From Brevundimonas sp. UBA2388 (GTDB lineage Bacteria > Pseudomonadota > Alphaproteobacteria > Caulobacterales > Caulobacteraceae), in assembly GCA_002343425.1 (NCBI GenBank), contig DDSO01000082.1, positions 1 through 14,350 of the forward strand: a stretch of DNA of 14,350 bases, given 5' to 3'. Positions 5,888-13,603 of the stretch are shown here, piece by piece; position 1 is the stretch's first letter; each line of letters opens with the position of its first letter. The position numbers and the translations under genes are program-made. The notes below the pieces were generated by a model. The model was not told the DNA's origin and made no database searches. It saw only the letters and a program-made list of their open reading frames with translations.

Positions 5888-8800
5888 TCAGTGAAAATCC
5901 CGCGACCCCGGCAGCACCTGCACATCCCGCGGATGGCGTCCCCGCGCCGGCGCGTGGCCTGAGCCCGGCGCGGCGTCCGGGGTCAGCTGGCCCAGCATCG
6001 GGGTCCAGTCCTCCAGATGGTCGACGACCAGATGGGTCACGCCCTCGGCGGTCTGGACCTTGCCCCGCGCCAGCACCATGCGGGCACCCATCGCCACAGG
6101 CCGGAACCGCTCGAACACATCGGGCCAGAGGACCAGATTGGCCACGCCGGTCTCGTCCTCGAGGGTCATGAAACAGACGCCCTTGGCCGTGCCGGGCCGC
6201 TGGCGGACCAGCACCACCCCGCCGACCACGACGCGCCGGCCGTTCGCCAGCCCCGGATAGGCCTTCGCCGTCAGAGCCCCCACGCCCGTCAGCCGGTCAC
6301 GCAGGAAGGCGACCGGATGGCCCTTCAGCGACAGGCGGATGGTCTGGTAGTCGCCGACCACCTCCTCCGACGCGGCCAGAAGTGGCAGGGCCTCGGGCGG
6401 ACGGCCGTCGGCCTCGTTCAGCCCCATGGCCTCGAACAGGGGCGCGGACGACGCCGGGGCCGACCCCCTGGCCGCCCACACCCCCTGCCGACGGGTCAGG
6501 TCGAGCGAGCCGTATGCGTCCGCCTCGGCCAGCCGGTCCAGCGCCGGGGGCGTCAGGGCGGCGCGGCGGCGCAGGTCGTCGAGATCGGCGAACGGCCCGT
6601 CGGCGCGGGCTTCCATGATCGCCTCGGCCCAGACCGACTTGAACCCGTCGATCGACCGCATCCCCAGCCGCAGCGCCCGCCGCCGCCGGCGCGGGCGCGG
6701 CTCCAGGGTGGCGTCCCAGTCGCTGGCGTTGACATCGGGGTGCCGCACCTCGACGCCATGTTCGCGCGCGTCGCGGACGATCTGGGCCGGGGCATAGAAG
6801 CCCATCGGCTGGCTGTTCAGCAGACAGGCCGCGAAGACATCGGGATACAGCCACTTCACCCAGGCCGAGACATAGACCAGATGGGCGAAGGAACAGGCGT
6901 GGCTCTCGGGGAAGCCGTATTCGCCGAAGCCCTTGATCTGGTTGAAACAGTTCTGCGCGAAATCGGCGTCATAGCCGCGCGCGATCATCCGCCCGACCAT
7001 CTTCTCCTCGAAATTGCCGATCGTGTCGTTGTGCCGGAAGGTGGCCATGGCCCGGCGCAGGCCGTTGGCCTCCTCGCCGGTGAACTCGGCCGCGACCATG
7101 GCGATCTTCATCGCCTGTTCCTGGAACAGGGGCACGCCCAGGGTCTTGCGCAGCACATTGGCCAGTTCGTCCGGATCGGCGGCCGAGCCCGGCATGGAGA
7201 AGTGGTAGCTGCCCGCGCCGTGCCGCGCCTCATGGGTCCGCCGCTCCAGCCGCCGCTGCAGATAGGGGTGCACCATCTTCCCCTGGATCGGACCGGGCCG
7301 GACGATGGCGACCTGGACCACCAGATCGTAGAACTCCACCGGCCGCAGCCGCGGCAGCATCGACATCTGCGCCCGGCTCTCGACCTGGAAGACCCCGACC
7401 GAATCCGCTTGGCACAGCATGCGATAGACCCCGCGCCGTTCGACCGGCACGGCCGCGGTGTCGGGCAGGGGCCGGCCGTAGGTGGTCTCGATCATCCGGA
7501 ACGCCCGCTTCATCGCCGTCAGCATGCCCAGCGCCAGCACATCGACCTTCATCAACTTGAGGAAGTCGATGTCGTCCTTGTCCCATTCGATGAAGGTCCG
7601 GTCGGCCATGGCCGCATTGCCGATGGGCACGATCTCGATCAGCGGCGTCTGGCTGAGCACAAAGCCGCCGACGTGCTGGCTCAGATGGCGGGGGAATTTG
7701 ATCAGCTCAGCGGTCAGTTCGAGGGCCAGTTTCATCCGCACGTCGTCACGGCTCAGCCCGGCCCGGTCGACGTGCTCGTCCTTCACCTCCGAGCCCCATG
7801 ACCCCCAGACCGTGTCGGCCATCCGGGCGGTGACGTCCTCGGTCAGCCCCAGGGCCTTGCCCACGTCGCGGATCGCCGAGCGCGGCCGGTAGTGGATGAT
7901 GGTCGCCACAATCCCCGTCCGGTCGCGGCCGTAGCGCTGATAGACGTACTGCATCACCTGCTCGCGCCGCTCGTGCTCGAAATCGACGTCGATGTCGGGC
8001 GGCTCGGACCGGTTCGAGGAGATGAACCGCTCGATCAGCACCTCCTGCCGGGTGGGATCGACATTGGTGATCCCCAGACAGAAACAGATCACCGAATTGG
8101 CCGCCGAGCCGCGCCCCTGGCACAGGATCGGATCGGGCCGGGCGCGGGCCCAGGCGACGATGTCGTTCACGGTCAGGAAATAGGGGGCGTATTTCAGCTC
8201 CCGAACCAGCCGGAGCTCCTTCAGGATGATCGCCCGGATCGCCTTCGGGACGCCGCCGGGCCAGCGCGACCGCGCGCCCTTGAGCGTCAGCCGGGCCAGC
8301 CAGCCCTGGGCGGAATAGCCCGGCGGGACCGGTTCGTCCGGGTACTGATAGCTTAGCTCCCTGAGCGAGAAGGTGCAGGCCCGCGCCACCGCCATGGTCC
8401 GCGCCAGCGCCGCCTCATGCCCCCGGAACAGCCGCGCCATCTGCGCCGGCGGCTTCAGATGCCGTTCGGCATTGGCCTGCAGCCGCCGTCCGGCCCTGTC
8501 GATCGTCGTGCCCTCGCGGATGCAGGTCAGGACGTCCTGCAGCGTCCGTCGGTCGGGGTGGTGGTACAGCACGGCGTTGGTGGCGATCATCGGCGCCCCC
8601 GTGCGATGCGCCATCGCCGCCAGCCGGTTCAGCCGCTTGCGGTCGTCGCCCCGCCACAGCGGTGCCGCCGCCAGATACAGGTCGTCGGGCCAGCGCCTTC
8701 GCCAGGCCGCCAGCCGCGCCTCGAACGCCCCATCGGGCTGCTCTGGCGCCGGGGCGAGCGCGATCATGCCTTCGCCCATGGCTACGGCCTGTTCGAAGGT

Positions 8801-9172
8801 CAGCCGCGTCTCGGCCTTTTCAATACGGTCGGCCTCGGGATCGGCGCCCGCCTGCGGCACCGCCTCGCTCTTGCCCAGCGACAGCAACCGGCACAGCCGG
8901 CCATAGGCAGCCCGGTTGCGCGGAAAGACGATCAGCTCCGTCCCGTCGGTGAAGCCCAGCCGCGACCCGACGACCAGCGGGAGGTCAACGTCCTCCGCCC
9001 CCATCAGCGCCCGCACCATGCCCGCCAGCGTATTGCGGTCCGCCACCCCGACGGCGGCCAGCCCCAGCGATTTCGCCTGCATCATCAGCTCGCCGGGATG
9101 CGACGCCCCCTCCAGAAAGCTGAAATTGGTCATGGCCCCGAGCTCGGCATACTGGCCGTCCCAGCCGGTCAC
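5888..9172 (-). CDS. dnaE2: Error-prone DNA polymerase DnaE2 (ImuC)
   Basis: This C-family polymerase extends DNA past lesions in the SOS response and is the catalytic part of the ImuA-ImuB-DnaE2 mutasome. From the chosen GTG the protein has 1094 residues, the family length. In order it shows an N-terminal PHP domain (YAELGAMTNFSFLEGASHPGE onwards), the palm with catalytic aspartates D393 and D395 in PPDIDVDF and D544 in KVDVLALGM, fingers, a helix-hairpin-helix region, and a C-terminal OB fold around MTLEDETGVANLVLWP. It ends in the typical SRDFH. The GTG at 9172 overlaps the imuB stop as GTGA. An earlier in-frame GTG at 9196 would only add eight residues. Expression should depend on the LexA operator in front of imuA. 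The usual His after ELH in many DnaE2 PHP domains is Gly here. Confidence 0.96.
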   Translation of the reverse strand: MTGWDGQYAELGAMTNFSFLEGASHPGELMMQAKSLGLAAVGVADRNTLAGMVRALMGAEDVDLPLVVGSRLGFTDGTELIVFPRNRAAYGRLCRLLSLGKSEAVPQAGADPEADRIEKAETRLTFEQAVAMGEGMIALAPAPEQPDGAFEARLAAWRRRWPDDLYLAAAPLWRGDDRKRLNRLAAMAHRTGAPMIATNAVLYHHPDRRTLQDVLTCIREGTTIDRAGRRLQANAERHLKPPAQMARLFRGHEAALARTMAVARACTFSLRELSYQYPDEPVPPGYSAQGWLARLTLKGARSRWPGGVPKAIRAIILKELRLVRELKYAPYFLTVNDIVAWARARPDPILCQGRGSAANSVICFCLGITNVDPTRQEVLIERFISSNRSEPPDIDVDFEHERREQVMQYVYQRYGRDRTGIVATIIHYRPRSAIRDVGKALGLTEDVTARMADTVWGSWGSEVKDEHVDRAGLSRDDVRMKLALELTAELIKFPRHLSQHVGGFVLSQTPLIEIVPIGNAAMADRTFIEWDKDDIDFLKLMKVDVLALGMLTAMKRAFRMIETTYGRPLPDTAAVPVERRGVYRMLCQADSVGVFQVESRAQMSMLPRLRPVEFYDLVVQVAIVRPGPIQGKMVHPYLQRRLERRTHEARHGAGSYHFSMPGSAADPDELANVLRKTLGVPLFQEQAMKIAMVAAEFTGEEANGLRRAMATFRHNDTIGNFEEKMVGRMIARGYDADFAQNCFNQIKGFGEYGFPESHACSFAHLVYVSAWVKWLYPDVFAACLLNSQPMGFYAPAQIVRDAREHGVEVRHPDVNASDWDATLEPRPRRRRRALRLGMRSIDGFKSVWAEAIMEARADGPFADLDDLRRRAALTPPALDRLAEADAYGSLDLTRRQGVWAARGSAPASSAPLFEAMGLNEADGRPPEALPLLAASEEVVGDYQTIRLSLKGHPVAFLRDRLTGVGALTAKAYPGLANGRRVVVGGVVLVRQRPGTAKGVCFMTLEDETGVANLVLWPDVFERFRPVAMGARMVLARGKVQTAEGVTHLVVDHLEDWTPMLGQLTPDAAPGSGHAPARGRHPRDVQVLPGSRDFH

Positions 9173-10782
9173 GGCAGCACCCCGTGCATCCACCACGACG
9201 GCGCCCGCTCCTCCGCCGCGCCGGAAAACTCGCGGCCATAAAGCCCTTCCCGGAACAGCCAGTAGCGCCCGCCCGCGTCATCCTCGACGCGATAGTAGTC
9301 GCGCGTGCGCACCTGCCGGTCGTCCGGCCGGGGCCGCCACCATTCGGGCGACAGCCGTTCGGGCCCGTCGGCGCGGGTCACCCGCCGCGACAGCCTGCGC
9401 CAGGTGAAGCGGGCCGGGGCGCCGTCGGGCAGTTCGGCGATGGCCTCCACCGGCTCCGGCGGATCAAGCAGCAGGATGGGGCGGCGTCCCGCATCGCCGT
9501 TCGCCGCCGCCGGCGACCGCCCCAACGCCGGCCGCCACCGCTCGGCCCGCTCCGGAATCCAGCTGTCCACCGGCTCGGGCGTCAGCACCCGGTCCTCGCC
9601 CAGCCGCGCCGTCAGCCGGTCGATCAGGGCGGCCAGGCTCTCGGCCTGTTTCGCTTCCGCCTCGCTCTCCAGCGCGCCCTGCCGCGGTGTCATGAGCTCG
9701 ACGGCGTCGGCGGTCAGCATCAGGGCGTCGAGGCCGAAGCCCAGTTCGAGCCGCCCCAGCCCCGCCTCGCGGAACAGGCGCAGCCAGATGGCCGCGTCCC
9801 GCCCCGGCCGGCCCATGCGCACGGACAAATGCGTCGTCCCGCCGTCGGACCGGAAGCCGGTCAGGGTCAGGGCCTTCGCCCCCTGCCCGTCGCGCACCAG
9901 CGGCGCGGACAGGTCGGCGGCCAGTTCCGCCAGCCGCGCCGCCACGCCCTCGATATCCTCGACCGGCTCCATCCAGGTCCGCCACGCCCGGTATTTCGGC
10001 GGCGGCCGCACCGGCGTCAGGGCCTCGCCCGCGAACCCCAGGGCCTGATCCAGCCGCTGGACCAGCCCCACGCCCGCCCCGTCGCGGAACCGCCGCGCCA
10101 GCCCCGCCCGCGGCATGGGATAGAGGTCGCCGATCCGCTTCAGCCCGAACCGCCGCGCCTGCGCCAGCGTGTGCGCGTCAATCCGCAGGGCCTCGACCGG
10201 CAGGGGCGCCAGTCGGTCCCGGACGGTGTCCTCGTCCGCGATCGCCCCCTCGCCCCCCGCCTCGCCCCAGCGGGCCAGCGCCCAGGCTGCGCCGGGCGTC
10301 GAGGCCAGGGCGGTGCGGGCCGGTATCCCGGCCTCCGCCAGCCGGTCGCGGATCTGGGCCAGCAGGGCCTTTTCGCCACCGAACAGGTGGGCGGCGCCCG
10401 TGACGTCGAGGAACAGACCCTCCAGCCCCTCGCCTGCCGGATCGAGGCTGACCGACGGCGACCAACGCTCGGCCCAGACGGCCAGCGCCGTCAGGGCGCG
10501 GGCGTCGGCCTCGGGGTCGGCGGGCTTGCAGATCAGTTGCGGGATCATGGCCCGGGCGTCGGCCTGGGTCTGACCCCGGCGCAGGCCGGCCCGGCGCGCG
10601 GCCGGATTGAGGGCGTGCAGGATCGCCGCGCCCCGGCTGTTCTTCAGGATCAGGGCGAACGGGTTCTGCGGATCAAGGGCGGGGTCAGGCGGCGAGGCCG
10701 GACGGCGCGCCCGCGTGGCCGATCGCCGCCAGACCGTCACCGGCCAGTCGATCAGCCAGACGGAGACGATGCGTCTCATCAT
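9169..10782 (-). CDS. imuB: ImuB, inactive Y-family polymerase adaptor of the mutasome
   Basis: ImuB is the hub that links DnaE2, ImuA and the sliding clamp during damage-induced mutagenesis. It does not itself polymerise. The 537 residues resemble DinB/Y-family polymerases in layout: palm from residue 4, then GLFLDVTGAAHLFGGE near 122-137, a helix-hairpin-helix region near GLKRIGDLYPMPRAGLARRF, and a little-finger part. The acidic catalytic positions are lost; the SxDE motif reads SLDP at 112-115. The C-terminal block with DRVLTPEPVDSWIPERA is typical of ImuB. GGAG at 10787-10790 is four bases from ATG 10782 but seven from the adjacent ATG 10779, which may be the true start. The gene overlaps imuA by 98 bases and dnaE2 by 4. 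The place where relatives carry a clamp-binding QLxLF motif reads QGALE (368-372). Confidence 0.93.
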   Translation of the reverse strand: MMRRIVSVWLIDWPVTVWRRSATRARRPASPPDPALDPQNPFALILKNSRGAAILHALNPAARRAGLRRGQTQADARAMIPQLICKPADPEADARALTALAVWAERWSPSVSLDPAGEGLEGLFLDVTGAAHLFGGEKALLAQIRDRLAEAGIPARTALASTPGAAWALARWGEAGGEGAIADEDTVRDRLAPLPVEALRIDAHTLAQARRFGLKRIGDLYPMPRAGLARRFRDGAGVGLVQRLDQALGFAGEALTPVRPPPKYRAWRTWMEPVEDIEGVAARLAELAADLSAPLVRDGQGAKALTLTGFRSDGGTTHLSVRMGRPGRDAAIWLRLFREAGLGRLELGFGLDALMLTADAVELMTPRQGALESEAEAKQAESLAALIDRLTARLGEDRVLTPEPVDSWIPERAERWRPALGRSPAAANGDAGRRPILLLDPPEPVEAIAELPDGAPARFTWRRLSRRVTRADGPERLSPEWWRPRPDDRQVRTRDYYRVEDDAGGRYWLFREGLYGREFSGAAEERAPSWWMHGVLP

Positions 10783-11338
10783 CCTGCTCCAGCATCCAGG
10801 CGCCGGGCCGCTCGCCCCGGCCGCGAACCAGTTCGGCGATCAGCCGCGCCGGACCGGGGGCCCGGGGATCGTCGGGGTCCGTCGCGCTTTCGAAGGTCGA
10901 GATGCGCCAGCGCCGCCGCGCCGCGCTAAGTCCGTCCAGTCGACGGGGCAGGATCAGCCCCACCGCCTCGCCCTGTTTCGCCGCGAAATCCAGCCGCCGC
11001 GTCTGGGCCAAGCTCGCCCCGTCCACCGCCCCCAGCGCCAGGGCCACGGCCCCCGACCGCAGGGCCTGTTCCAGGGTCCACAGCGCCTCGGCCGCCGTCG
11101 TGGTCGGGGCCAGGATCAGCGGAACGCCCGCCGCACCCGGTCCGTACGGCCGTCCATACTCCGCGAACCAAACCCGCGGCGCGGTCACCAGAACCGGCCG
11201 CCGGTCGTCCCCGATCCGCCGCGACAGGGCGAACAGTAGCAGGGCCGCCATGTCGCGGGGCTCTGCCGCGCACGCCTCTTCCAGCGGCGCGGGCCGCTCG
11301 GGATAGACGTCTGACGAGAGCGCGCGAGCAGGGGTCAT
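10685..11338 (-). CDS. imuA: ImuA, mutasome accessory protein
   Basis: ImuA is a RecA/SulA-related accessory protein required with ImuB and DnaE2 for damage-induced mutagenesis. The chosen ATG gives 217 residues beginning MTPARALSSD. Typical alphaproteobacterial ImuA features are the helical start DMAALLLFALSRRIG, a beta-strand region VLVTAPRVWFAEYGRPYG, the segment ALWTLEQALRSGAVALALGAVDG, and a C-terminal GAWMLEQDDETHRLRLADRLAG. There is no obvious Walker A motif. The frame is open up to 11392, but a start there would lie upstream of the LexA operator, so 11338, 21 bases downstream of the operator, is preferred; its Shine-Dalgarno is weak. It is the first gene of the imuA-imuB-dnaE2 operon. 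Its last 98 bases are also read as imuB in another frame. Confidence 0.88.
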   Translation of the reverse strand: MTPARALSSDVYPERPAPLEEACAAEPRDMAALLLFALSRRIGDDRRPVLVTAPRVWFAEYGRPYGPGAAGVPLILAPTTTAAEALWTLEQALRSGAVALALGAVDGASLAQTRRLDFAAKQGEAVGLILPRRLDGLSAARRRWRISTFESATDPDDPRAPGPARLIAELVRGRGERPGAWMLEQDDETHRLRLADRLAGDGLAAIGHAGAPSGLAA

Positions 11339-11358
11339 GGAGGTCCGGAGATCAGATT

Positions 11359-11373
11359 GTTCACTCTTTGTTC
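11359..11373. promoter_or_regulatory. LexA operator (SOS box) of the imu operon
   Basis: GTTCACTCTTTGTTC is a perfect GTTC-N7-GTTC direct repeat with an AT-rich spacer, the LexA site of alphaproteobacteria. It lies 21 bases upstream of the imuA ATG, where LexA would block transcription until DNA damage triggers RecA-stimulated LexA cleavage. It also lies 104 bases before the divergent GNAT-like gene. Confidence 0.93.
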
Positions 11374-11476
11374 CAAATCGCCCGTGAGTCAAACCGGAAT
11401 CAGGGGGTGACGTCTTCGTGTCTGAATGGCCCGACTGCTGCTGTGTCAGGCTTCATGGGGCGGGGTTCGCCTCACA

Positions 11477-12640
11477 ATGAGACATCCGCCTGCCATGCCC
11501 AGCCGTCCAACTACCGAAACGGACTTTCCCGCTCTCCAGGCGTTGCACCGCCATGTGGGTTGGCCCCAGAGGTCGTTGGACGGGTGGCGATGGATGCACG
11601 CCAATCCGGCGCGCATCAGCGCGGGCGCGCCCGCGGGCTGGGTCGTCGACGGTCCGGACGGCCAGCCGGCCGGACATGTCGGCAATCTGGTCCAGCGATT
11701 CTGGCTGAACGATCAGTCGCTGCATGGCGCGACGGGCTTCTCGATCATCGTGACCCCGCCGGTTCGCGGGGCCAGCACGCAATTGCTCGGCGACTTCGCC
11801 CGCCAGCCGGGCATGTTCGCCGCCTACGTCTTCAACGCCAATCCAAGGTCCCAACCCCTGTACGTCCGCCACGGCATGAGCCCCTGGCCCGAGCCGACCC
11901 ATGCGCTGAAACTGAGCTGGATCATAAATCCGCTGACGCTGGCCGGCGGCCGGTTTTACCGGGCCGCCTACCGGCTGGCGCCCGACATCGTGTCCCGCTG
12001 GGGCGAACGGCTGCTGAACCGCCGCCTGTCGGCGAAGCCCCGCCTGGACTTGCCGCAGGGCGTGACGGTGCTCAGCGATTTCCGGGATCAATCGAGGTAT
12101 GCCGCATTCTGGGCGGCCCTGCGCGCCGAAGGCCGGCTGCTGGCCGACCGCAGCCCCGAGATTCTCCGCTGGCGGTTGGCCGACCCCGACCTGACCGATC
12201 CGCCGCTGGTGCTCGCCTTCAACCGGGGGGCCGGAATCACCGGCTACGCCATGGCCATGATGGCCAAGTCCAACATTCTCGAGCCACCGGTTCTGGAAAT
12301 CCTCGATCTCGAGGCGCTCGCCGACGACGTCACGGCCATTCCCGCCCTGATGGACGCCCTGAAGGACAGCGCCCGCCGGATGGGCGCCGCCAAGCTGCGT
12401 ATCCAGATGGTCAGCCCGCATCTGCTGGAACGGCTGGGCGACCACGCCCGGGGCACGCGGCGCGAGGGCGGCTGGGGGCATTGCCATGTGCGGTTCGCGC
12501 CCGGCGGTCCTGATCCGGCCCTGTGGTCGCCGACCCCCTACGACGGCGACTACGCCATGTGTCTGAGACCCGTGCCCGCCAGGGCCGACGCGGCCGTTCG
12601 CGCACCCGCAGAGCAACAGATGGCGACTTCCGCAGCGTGA
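11477..12640 (+). CDS. GNAT-like N-acetyltransferase domain protein
   Basis: The 387-residue cytoplasmic protein looks like an acetyltransferase of the GNAT fold. The N-terminus reads RPTTETDFPALQALHRHVGW, as in many GNAT proteins. It is followed by strand-like GWVVDGPDGQPAGHVGN, a possible acetyl-CoA loop VTPPVRGASTQLLGDF, and the C-terminal-type segment NANPRSQPLYVRHGMSPWP. A second half (about residues 195-370) may be a degenerate second GNAT-like domain with ITGYAMAMM and LLERLGDHARG. The substrate is unknown. Starts at 11477 and 11495 are both possible, and neither has a good Shine-Dalgarno. It is divergent from imuA across a region with the LexA box, and converges on mscL with 7 bases between the stops. 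The family assignment is tentative. Confidence 0.62.
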   Translation: MRHPPAMPSRPTTETDFPALQALHRHVGWPQRSLDGWRWMHANPARISAGAPAGWVVDGPDGQPAGHVGNLVQRFWLNDQSLHGATGFSIIVTPPVRGASTQLLGDFARQPGMFAAYVFNANPRSQPLYVRHGMSPWPEPTHALKLSWIINPLTLAGGRFYRAAYRLAPDIVSRWGERLLNRRLSAKPRLDLPQGVTVLSDFRDQSRYAAFWAALRAEGRLLADRSPEILRWRLADPDLTDPPLVLAFNRGAGITGYAMAMMAKSNILEPPVLEILDLEALADDVTAIPALMDALKDSARRMGAAKLRIQMVSPHLLERLGDHARGTRREGGWGHCHVRFAPGGPDPALWSPTPYDGDYAMCLRPVPARADAAVRAPAEQQMATSAA

Positions 12641-12647
12641 GGGGGGT

Positions 12648-13067
12648 CTAGCCCTTCGGCCGGGCCCTCAGTTCGTCGCGGATCTCGGCCAGCAGGGCCT
12701 CGGTCGCGGTCGGCGCCGCCGGAGCCTCCGGCTCGGCCGCCTTCTCGCGGCGCATCTTGTTGATCGCCTTGACCATCAGAAAGATGACGAAGGCGACAAT
12801 GACGAACTGAATCAGGGTGTTGATGAAGGCGCCGTACTGGATGGCCACTTCCTCGATGGCCACGGTCGCCGGATCCTCGGGCGACAGCACCCATTTCAGG
12901 TTGGAGAAATCGACGCGGCCGAGCAGCAGGCCGATCGGCGGCATGACCACCTGTTCAACCAGGCTGGTGACGATCTTTCCAAACGACGCGCCGATGATGA
13001 CGCCAACCGCCAGATCGATAACGTTGCCGCGCGAAATGAAGTCCTTGAACTCGGCGATCATTCCCAT
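12648..13067 (-). CDS. mscL: Large-conductance mechanosensitive channel MscL
   Basis: MscL is a homopentameric inner-membrane channel that opens near lytic membrane tension and releases solutes during hypo-osmotic shock. The 139 residues match the family length. They show the N-terminal amphipathic helix (FKDFISRGN), TM1 at about 16-47 with the conserved pore segment [18 protein letters not shown], a periplasmic loop, TM2 at about 76-103 ([20 protein letters not shown]), and a cytoplasmic Ala/Pro/Glu linker to the C-terminal helix bundle ([12 protein letters not shown]). A second ATG two codons later could also be used. The start is 4 bases after the ihfB stop, so the two are very likely cotranscribed. 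Confidence 0.96.
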   Translation of the reverse strand: MGMIAEFKDFISRGNVIDLAVGVIIGASFGKIVTSLVEQVVMPPIGLLLGRVDFSNLKWVLSPEDPATVAIEEVAIQYGAFINTLIQFVIVAFVIFLMVKAINKMRREKAAEPEAPAAPTATEALLAEIRDELRARPKG

Positions 13068-13071
13068 GGCG

Positions 13072-13359
13072 TCAGGCGTCCCCGGCGTTCAGCCGCTCGC
13101 GCAGCTCCTTGCCGCTCTTGAAGAAGGGCACCGCCTTGGCGGGCACGTCGACGGTTTCGCCGGTCCGCGGATTGCGCCCGGCCCGCGCCGGGCGGCCCCG
13201 TACGGAAAAGGCGCCGAAGCCGCGAAGCTCGACGCGACCGCCGTCACCCAGCGAATCCACCATTCGCCCAAGGACGATATTGACCACCCGCTCGACCTCG
13301 GCATGGGTCAGGTGGGTGTTCTCGGCTGCGAGCTTCTCGATCAGCTCTGACTTGATCAT
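13072..13359 (-). CDS. ihfB: Integration host factor subunit beta
   Basis: IHF beta forms a heterodimer with IHF alpha that binds specific sites and bends DNA sharply, acting in transcription, replication and recombination. The 95 residues begin [14 protein letters not shown], which distinguishes the beta subunit from HU and IHF alpha. They contain [12 protein letters not shown] (43-54), the flexible arm tip RNPRTG (62-67) with intercalating P64, and the ending [13 protein letters not shown]. The open frame extends 17 codons upstream, but ATG 13359 gives the family N-terminus; no close Shine-Dalgarno is seen. It follows rpsA, as in many proteobacteria, beyond a strong terminator. Hence it probably has its own promoter as well as any readthrough, and is followed closely by mscL. 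Confidence 0.95.
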   Translation of the reverse strand: MIKSELIEKLAAENTHLTHAEVERVVNIVLGRMVDSLGDGGRVELRGFGAFSVRGRPARAGRNPRTGETVDVPAKAVPFFKSGKELRERLNAGDA

Positions 13360-13384
13360 ATGGTCAGGCCCCCGCCCTGTTTCG

Positions 13385-13419
13385 TGCGTTCCGGACGCAT
13401 ACGGGCGCATCCGAACGCA
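13385..13419 (-). promoter_or_regulatory. Hairpin in the ihfB leader
   Basis: On the - strand the bases 13419-13406 can pair with 13398-13385, giving about 12 pairs with one bulged base and one G-U pair around a short loop. It ends 25 bases before the ihfB ATG and would lie in the 5' leader. It could influence translation of ihfB or be a DNA palindrome for a regulator. Confidence 0.4.
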
Positions 13420-13547
13420 GGATGCAACCCCACCCTAGCCTTCACCTGTCGGGGGAAAAAGGCCTCGTGACGTATTCACCACGGAAATGTCGGTTAACGG
13501 ACGCGAACGCGGTGCGTACCGTCAATGTGGTACGGCCCCGGACAACG

Positions 13548-13577
13548 AAAAAGGCGGCCGGATCGCTCCGGCCGCCT
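13548..13577 (-). terminator. Intrinsic terminator of rpsA
   Basis: Read on the - strand, an 11-base perfect stem (13577-13567 with 13562-13552) closed by a GCGA tetraloop leads into five T residues (13552-13548, the first of which also closes the stem). It lies 26 bases past the rpsA stop. It shares the CCGGA-GCGA-TCCGG type core with the terminator at 310-343. Confidence 0.92.
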
Positions 13578-13603
13578 GATCGTTCTCACGATGACGAAGG
13601 AGA

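Noticed and set aside
6017..7801. Long + strand ORF (594 codons) antisense to dnaE2
   Set aside because: The - strand encodes a full DnaE2 with catalytic motifs here; the antisense frame is low-complexity (rich in Arg, Gly, Pro, Gln, His), as expected from GC-rich shadow frames.
9184..10929. Long + strand ORF (581 codons) antisense to imuB and imuA
   Set aside because: It is a shadow of imuB/imuA with Arg/Gln/Pro-rich composition and no recognisable domain.
11339..11392. Longer imuA start upstream of the LexA operator
   Set aside because: Translation would have to start upstream of the operator that controls the operon; ATG 11338 fits regulation and family length.
12005..12019. GAAC-N7-GAAC, formally matching the LexA box
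   Set aside because: It lies inside the GNAT-like coding region, has a GC-rich spacer and is far from any promoter, so it is most likely chance.
12641..12667. Hairpin GCCC-loop-GGGC at the convergent GNAT-like/mscL ends as a bidirectional terminator
   Set aside because: Only a 4-base stem, mostly inside mscL, and no T run on either strand.
13520..13525. TTGACG on the - strand as -35 box of ihfB
   Set aside because: No acceptable -10 element at 16-18 bases; only the hexamer itself fits.
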